Source: Escarpia spicata (Eukaryota; Annelida; Polychaeta; Sabellida; Siboglinidae). From it: a DNA stretch of 64,000 nt. The notes under the pieces are model-generated. The model was not told the DNA's origin. It ran no database searches and saw only the letters and a program-made list of their open reading frames with translations. The stretch spans positions 55,355,767 through 55,419,766 of the forward strand of contig OZ023205.1 of the NCBI GenBank assembly GCA_963995525.1, in the 5' to 3' direction. Made by a program: the position numbers and the translations under genes. Numbering within the stretch: the first letter of the stretch is position 1; the number at the start of each line of letters is the position of its first letter. This document shows, in pieces, positions 56,945 to 64,000 of the stretch.

Positions 56945-59282
56945 AACTGTAACTCACATTGATGAAAGACCATTTAAATGTACGATTCCTTATTCTGTAA
57001 CTCACACTGATGAAAGACCATGTAAATGTACAATTCCTTATTCTGTAACTCACATTGATGAAAGACCATTTAAATGTACAAGTCCTTATTCTGTAACTCA
57101 CACTGATGAAAGACCATGTAAATGTACAAGTCCTTATTCTGTAACTCACACTGATGAAAGACCATGTAAATGTACAAGTCCTTATTCTGTAACTCACACT
57201 GATGAAAGACCATTTAAATGTACGATTCCTTATTCTGTAACTCACATTGATGAAAGACCATTTAAATATACATGTCATTATTCTGTAACTCACACTGATG
57301 AAAGACCATTTAAATATACATGTCCTTATTCTGTAACTCACACTGATGAAAGACCATTTAAATGTACAAGTCCTTATTCTGTAACTCACACTGATGAAAG
57401 ACCATTTAAATGTACGATTCCTTATTCTGTAACTCACACTGATGAAAGACGATTTAAATATACATGTCCTTATTCTGTAACTCACACTGATGAAAGACCA
57501 TTTAAATGTACAAGTCCTTATTCTGTAACTCACACTGATGAAAGACCATTTAAATGTACGATTCCTTAATCTGTAACTCACACTGATGAAAGACCATTTA
57601 AATATACATGTCCTTATTCTGTAACTCACACTGATGAAAGACCATTTAAATGTACAATTCCTTATTCTGTAACTCACACTGATGAAAGACCATTTAAATA
57701 TACATGTCCTTATTCTGTAACTCACACTGATGAAAGACCATTTAAATGTACAAGTCCTTATTCTGTAACTCACACTGATGAAAGACCATTTAAATGTACA
57801 AGTCCTTATTCTGTAACTCACACTGATGAAAGACCATTTAAATGTACGATTCCTTATTCTGTAACTCACATTGATGAAAGACCATTTAAATGTACAAGTC
57901 CTTATTCTGTAACTCACACTGATGAAAGACCATTTAAATGTACGATTCCTTATTCTGTAACTCACACTGATGAAATACCATTTAAATGTACAAGTCCTTA
58001 TTCTGTAACTCACATTGATGAAAGACCATTTAAATATACAAGTCCTTATTCTGTAACTCACACTGATGAAATACCATTTAAATGTACAATTCCTTATTCT
58101 GTAACTCACATTGATGAAAGACCATTTAAATGTACAATTCCTTATTCTGTAACTCACACTGATGAAAGACCATTTAAATGTACAAGTCCTTATTCTGTAA
58201 CTCACACTGATGAAAGACCATTTAAATGTACGATTCCTTATTCTGTAACTCGCATTGATGAAAGACCATGTAAATGTACAATTCCTTATTCTGTAACTCA
58301 CACTGATGAAAGACCATTTAAATGTACAAGTCCTTATTCTGTAACTCACATTGATGAAAGACCATGTTAATGTACAATTCCTTATTCTGTAGCTCACACT
58401 GATGAAAGACCATTTAAATGTACAAGTCCTTATTCTGTAACTCACATTGATGAAAGACCATGTAAATGTACAATTCCTTATTCTGTAACTCGCATTGATG
58501 AAAGACCATGTAAATGTACAATTCCTTATTCTGTAACTCGCATTGATGAAAGACCATTTAAATGTACGATTCCTTATTCTGTAACTCGCATTGATGAAAG
58601 ACCATGTAAATGTACAATTCCTTATTCTGTAACTCACACTGATGAAAGACCATTTAAATGTACAAGTCCTTATTCTGTAACTCACATTGATGAAAGACCA
58701 TGTTAATGTACAATTCCTTATTCTGTAACTCACACTGATGAAAGACCATTTAAATGTACAATTCCTTATTCTGTAACTCACACTGATGAAAGACCATGTA
58801 AATGTACAATTCCGTATTCTGTAACTCACACTGATGAAAGACCATTTAAATGTACAAGTCCTTATTCTGTAACTCACATTGATGAAAGACCATGTTAATG
58901 TACAATTCCTTATTCTGTAACTCACACTGATGAAAGACCATTTAAATGTACAAGTCCTTATTCTGTAACTCACACTGATGAAAGACCATTTAAATGTACA
59001 AGTCCTTATTCTGTAACTCACACTGATGAAAGACCATTTAAATGTACAAGTCCTTATTCTGTAACTCACACTGATGAAAGACCATTTAAATGTACAAGTC
59101 CTTATTCTGTAACTCACACTGATGAAAGACCATTTAAATGTACAAGTCCTTATTCTGTAACTCACACTGATGAAAGACCATTTAAATGTACAAGTCCTTA
59201 TTCTGTAACTCACACTGATGAAAGACCATTTAAATGTACAAGTCCTTATTCTGTAACTCATACTGATGAAAGACCATTTAAA
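56945..59282. repeat. 48-bp zinc-finger-like minisatellite, about 49 units
   Basis: On the plus strand the unit encodes THTDERPFKCTSPYSV (16 residues), strikingly like a C2H2 zinc-finger linker and first knuckle (H-T-G-E-R-P-F-K-C). It lacks the second cysteine, hydrophobic core and C-terminal helix, so it cannot fold as a finger. The length is strictly preserved: the register holds over the whole array. The plus frame is open for 216 codons and then hits stops in variant units (57567, 58368, 58704, 58896: P-C-stop units). The minus frame (repeat SYRIRTCTFKWSFISV) is open for 772 codons, to 59261, but has no promoter, splice or codon evidence. I treat the array as non-coding. Confidence 0.93.
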
Positions 59283-60284
59283 AGCTTATTTTGCTTCTAT
59301 TAACGTAAACGGTGGGTTGTATGGTTTAACTAGAAGCCATAGTTTATCTTGATATTTCATGTTCAATTAATAAGACAAGTATATTTTTAGCATGATGACT
59401 GTTTTCTTTATCACATTAAGATACATATAACCCTACCTCTCAGTTTCATTCAAATGTGTCCATTTCATATTAACCGCAGCAGTGCAAGTTATAACATATG
59501 CCATTTTATAGACTCGGAATTTTTTATAGCGTGATAAAAATAAAATATTGCAATAGGTCTGCCTACCCTATTTTTTTTCGCAATAAAATGTTAAAAAAAA
59601 ATAAAATGTTTTTCCTACCTACCTACCCTATTTTAAAAATCACTGTTACAGGAAACACAACTATATTTTATTGTGGCCTTACTGGAAGGTTGAATACTGG
59701 CATTGCTTCATATATTATATGCATCCTTGATATTTGCTCATTGCTGGCCGAATGCTGGCATATTACTGGCCCACTGTTGGCTCAGCATTAGGTCAGGGTT
59801 GGCCCATTGCTAGCCAAGTGCTGGCTCTTTGCAGATCCTAAAATGGCAGGTCTGACGCGCAGTAAGAATGCACAATACTATATTTGTAAATGTGCACATG
59901 TGCTTGAGTGAAAATAGATTGGAGTGGAGAAGTGAGATGTGGGGTAGTTTACTTTCCTTGCCATTCCTTCCAAGATATTGTCTTTCCCCCTTTTTGTCCT
60001 AACCAGACCCATTGGTGGCAATTACCCCCCCCCCCCAATGTAACTACTGGTGGTTGCGGTCCTGTAATTACCAGGTACCTGTGGACTGTGGTGTGGACTA
60101 GTTTCTGTGTGGACTGTGGTGTAACAGTTCAGAGTACAGAAAAGTACAGTACAGTGTGAGATGAGATGTTGCTCCCTTCCAAGATGTTTGCTTCCTAGAA
60201 ACAACTCCTGAACAAGGGAAAGGACACATTTACAGACAACAACACTTCTGCTGTGCACAGGCTTACACTTCTAGTAGCTATTGT
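59283..60284. other. No gene; short GGCC/TGCTGGC repeats
   Basis: AT-rich sequence with A/T runs (59570-59635). About 59735-59830 holds degenerate repeats of TTGCTGGCC.A.TGCTGGC, possibly an old minisatellite. A C run of about ten bases lies near 60028. No gene is supported. Confidence 0.4.
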
Positions 60285-63200
60285 GTCGCATATGCACATG
60301 TCAGAGATGGAAGGATCCCTGTGTGGGGAGACATATGCACATGTCAGAGATGGAAGGATCCCTGTGTGTGGAGACATGCAAATGTCAGTGATAGAAGGAT
60401 CCCTGTGTGTAGAGACATATGTACATGTCAGTGATGGAAGGATCCCTGTGTGTGGAGACATATGCACATGTCAGTGATGGAAGGATCCCTGTGTGTGGAG
60501 ACATATGTACATGTCAGTGATGGAAGGATCCCTGTGTGTAGAGACATGCACATGTCAGTGATGAAAGGATCCCTGTGTGTAGAGACATATGTACATGTCA
60601 GTGATGAAAGGATCCCTGTGTGTATAGACATATGTACATGTCAGTGATGGAAGGATCCCTGTGTGTAGAGACATAAGCACGTGTCAGTGATGGAAGGATC
60701 CCTGTGTGGGGAGACATATGCACATGTCAGAGATGGAAGGATCCCTGTGTGTGGAGACATGCAAATGTCAGTGATAGAAGGATCCCTGTGTGTAGAGACA
60801 TATGTACATGTCAGTGATGGAAGGATCCCTGTGTGTGGAGACATATGCACATGTCAGTGATGGAAGGATCCCTGTGTGTGGAGACATATGTACATGTCAG
60901 TGATGGAAGGATCCCTGTGTGTAGAGACATGCACATGTCAGTGATGAAAGGATCCCTGTGTGTAGAGACATATGTACATGTCAGTGATGAAAGGATCCCT
61001 GTGTGTAGAGACATATGTACATGTCAGTGATGGAAGGATCCCTGTGTGTAGAGACATATGTACATGTCAGTGATGGAAGGATCCCTGTGTGTAGAGACAT
61101 ATGTACATGTCAGTGATGGAAGGATCCCTGTGTGTAGAGACATATGTACATGTCAGTGATGGAAGGATCCCTGTGTGTAGAGACATATGTACATGTCAGT
61201 GATGGAAGGATCCCTGTGTGTAGATACATATGTACATGTCAGTGATGAAAGGATCCCTGTGTGTAGAGACATATGTACATGTCAGTTATGGAAGGATCCC
61301 TGTGTGTGGAGACATATGCACATGTCAGTGATGAAAGGATCCCTGTGTGTAGAGACATATGCACATGTCAGTGATGGAAGGATCTCTGTGTGTGGAGACA
61401 TGCAAATGTCAGTGATGGAAGGATCCTTGTGTTTAGAGACATATACATGAGTCAATGATGGAAGGATCCCTGTGTTTAGAGACATATGTACGAGTCGGTA
61501 ATGGAAAGATCCCTGTGTGTAGAGACATATGCACAAGTCAGTGATGGAAGGATCCCTGTGTTTAGAGACATATGCACAAGTTAGTGATGAAAGGATCCCT
61601 GTGTTTAGAGACATATGCACATGTCAGCGATGGAAGGATCCCTGTATATAGAGACATGCACATGTCAGCAATGGAAGGATCCCTGTATATAGAGACATGC
61701 ACATGTCAGCGATGGAAGGATCCCTGTGTTTAAAGACATATGCACATGTCAGTGATGGAAGGATCCCTGTGTGTGGAGACATATGCACGAGTCAGTGATG
61801 GAAGGATCCCTGTGTGTAGAGACATGCACATGTCAGCGATGGAAGGATCCCTGTGTGTAGAGACATAAGCACGTGTCAGTGATGGAAGGATCCCTGTGTG
61901 TAGAGACATATGCACATGTCAGTGATGGAAGGATCCTTGTGTGTGGAGACATATGCACATGTCAGTGATGGAAGGATCCTTGTGTTTAGAGACATATGCA
62001 CATGTCAGTGATGGAAGGATCCTTGTGTTTAGAGACATATGCACATGTCAGTGATGGAAGGATCCTTGTGTGTAGAGACATATGTACATGTCAGTGATGG
62101 AAGGATCCTTGTGTGTAGTGACATATGCACATGTCAGTGATGGAAGGATCCTTGTGTGTGGAGACATATGCACATGTCAGAGATGGAAGGATCCCTGTGT
62201 GTAGAGACATATGCACATGTCAGTGATGGAAGGATCCTTGTGTTTAGAGACATATGCACATGTCAGTGATGGAAGGATCCTTGTGTGTAGAGACATATGT
62301 ACATGTCAGTGATGGAAGGATCCTTGTGTGTAGAGACATATGCACATGTCAGTGATGGAAGGATCCTTGTGTGTGGAGACATATGCACATGTCAGAGATG
62401 GAAGGATCCCTGTGTGTAGAGACATATGCACATGTCAGTGATGGAAGGATCCTTGTGTGTAGAGACATATGCACATGTCAGTGATGGAAGGATCCCTGTG
62501 TGTAGAGACATATGCACATGTCAGTGATGGAAGGATCCTTGTGTGTAGAGACATATGCACATGTCAGAGATGGAAGGATCCATGTGCGTAGAGACATATG
62601 CACATGTCAGTGATGGAAGGATCCTTGCGTTTAGAGACATATGCACATGTCAGTGATGGAAGGATCCTTGTGTTTAGAGACATATGCACATGTCAGTGAT
62701 GGAAGGATCCCTGTGTGTAGAGACATATGTACATGTCAGTGATGGAAGGATCCTTGTGTTTAGAGACATATGCACATGTCAGTGATGGAAGGATCCCTGT
62801 GTGTAGAGACATATGCACATGTCAGTGATGGAAGGATCCCTGTGTGTAGAGACATATGCACATGTCAGTGATGGAAGGATCCCTGTGTGTGGAGACATAT
62901 GTACATGTCAGTGATGGAAGGATCCCTGTGTGTAGAGACATGCACATGTCAGTGATGAAAGGATCCCTGTGTGTAGAGACATATGTACATGTCAGTGATG
63001 AAAGGATCCCTGTGTGTATAGACATATGTACATGTCAGTGATGGAAGGATCCCTGTGTGTAGAGACATAAGCACGTGTCAGTGATGGAAGGATCCCTGTG
63101 TGGGGAGACATATGCACATGTCAGAGATGGAAGGATCCCTGTGTGTGGAGACATGCAAATGTCAGTGATAGAAGGATCCCTGTGTGTAGAGACATATGTA

Positions 63201-64000
63201 CATGTCAGTGATGGAAGGATCCCTGTGTGTGGAGACATATGCACATGTCAGTGATGGAAGGATCCCTGTGTGTGGAGACATATGTACATGTCAGTGATGG
63301 AAGGATCCCTGTGTGTAGAGACATGCACATGTCAGTGATGAAAGGATCCCTGTGTGTAGAGACATATGTACATGTCAGTGATGAAAGGATCCCTGTGTGT
63401 AGAGACATATGTACATGTCAGTGATGGAAGGATCCCTGTGTGTAGAGACATATGTACATGTCAGTGATGGAAGGATCCCTGTGTGTAGAGACATATGTAC
63501 ATGTCAGTGATGGAAGGATCCCTGTGTGTAGAGACATATGTACATGTCAGTGATGGAAGGATCCCTGTGTGTAGAGACATATGTACATGTCAGTGATGGA
63601 AGGATCCCTGTGTGTAGATACATATGTACATGTCAGTGATGAAAGGATCCCTGTGTGTAGAGACATATGTACATGTCAGTTATGGAAGGATCCCTGTGTG
63701 TGGAGACATATGCACATGTCAGTGATGAAAGGATCCCTGTGTGTAGAGACATATGCACATGTCAGTGATGGAAGGATCTCTGTGTGTGGAGACATGCAAA
63801 TGTCAGTGATGGAAGGATCCTTGTGTTTAGAGACATATACATGAGTCAATGATGGAAGGATCCCTGTGTTTAGAGACATATGTACGAGTCGGTAATGGAA
63901 AGATCCCTGTGTGTAGAGACATATGCACAAGTCAGTGATGGAAGGATCCCTGTGTTTAGAGACATATGCACAAGTTAGTGATGAAAGGATCCCTGTGTTT
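60285..64000. repeat. 43-bp minisatellite, about 86 units, continues past the window
   Basis: The unit is GATCCCTGTGTGTAGAGACA plus TATGTACATGTCAGTGATGGAAG, 43 bases, with shorter variants in which CATATG becomes CATG (41 bases). Each unit carries GGATCC. The array contains a large internal duplication: 60455-61606 recurs at 62849-64000, offset 2394 bases, and looked identical wherever I compared it. The short open frames on both strands (for example repeated MHMSPHTGILPSLT) are products of the repeat and not genes. Confidence 0.97.

Noticed and set aside
56919..57569. C2H2 zinc-finger gene of 216 residues
   Set aside because: The 16-residue unit has one Cys and no second Cys or C-terminal His pair, so no finger can form, and later units contain stops.
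60253..63930. Family of small MHMS.../MWRHMHMS... proteins
   Set aside because: All come from both strands of the 43-bp minisatellite.

Overview
The window is animal nuclear DNA, most likely from a marine invertebrate; amphioxus, hemichordate, echinoderm and mollusc genomes all look like this and I cannot choose among them. The evidence is eukaryotic throughout: several classes of non-LTR retrotransposon (LINE), tRNA-derived SINEs with an L2-type 3' tail, hAT-, pogo/Tigger- and probably Harbinger-type DNA transposons, LTR relics, spliced phase-1 exons of an extracellular mosaic protein, and very large minisatellites. There is no complete host gene that I can defend. The window reads as intergenic or intronic accessory DNA.

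Layout. 1-19150 is a stack of nested insertions. A dispersed repeat (copy 1, 193-1645) has a second copy cut into four pieces (4947-5225, 6325-6464, 12107-13026, 16574-16833). The interruptions are a CR1-group LINE fragment, a 5.6-kb hAT element with an 8-bp target duplication, and an RTE-type LINE. The hAT itself holds a CR1/Jockey-like LINE whose endonuclease region is split by a small LTR-flanked (TRIM-like) element. A further LINE (16836-19145) follows. 19150-24400 holds GC-rich dispersed repeats, a decayed gene on the minus strand (a lectin-like exon plus two sushi/CCP exons, all phase 1), a perfect 24-bp hairpin and a foldback-like transposon whose ends are inverted tandem arrays. 24500-30000 holds LTR relics with a tRNA-Leu-like primer site, microsatellites and SINEs.

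30154-64000 is dominated by tandem arrays: 41-bp (30154-30985), 82-bp (exactly 52 units, 34186-38449), 37-bp (53295-54085), 48-bp zinc-finger-like (56945-59282) and 43-bp (60285 to the window end). Between them lie a 4.5-kb Harbinger-like element with a small spliced gene (38487-42978), a pogo-like MITE with TA duplications (41802-41971), more SINEs, a LINE C-terminus, and a nearly full-length but broken RTE-type LINE (48375-51240, minus). With the 60-bp array at 12228-12819, tandem arrays make up roughly a fifth of the window.

Almost every open reading frame belongs to a transposable element or to a tandem array. The best-preserved frame is the 268-codon ORF1 of the LINE inside the hAT (10792-11598, minus). 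The sushi/lectin exons are the best evidence for host coding sequence, and they are disrupted.
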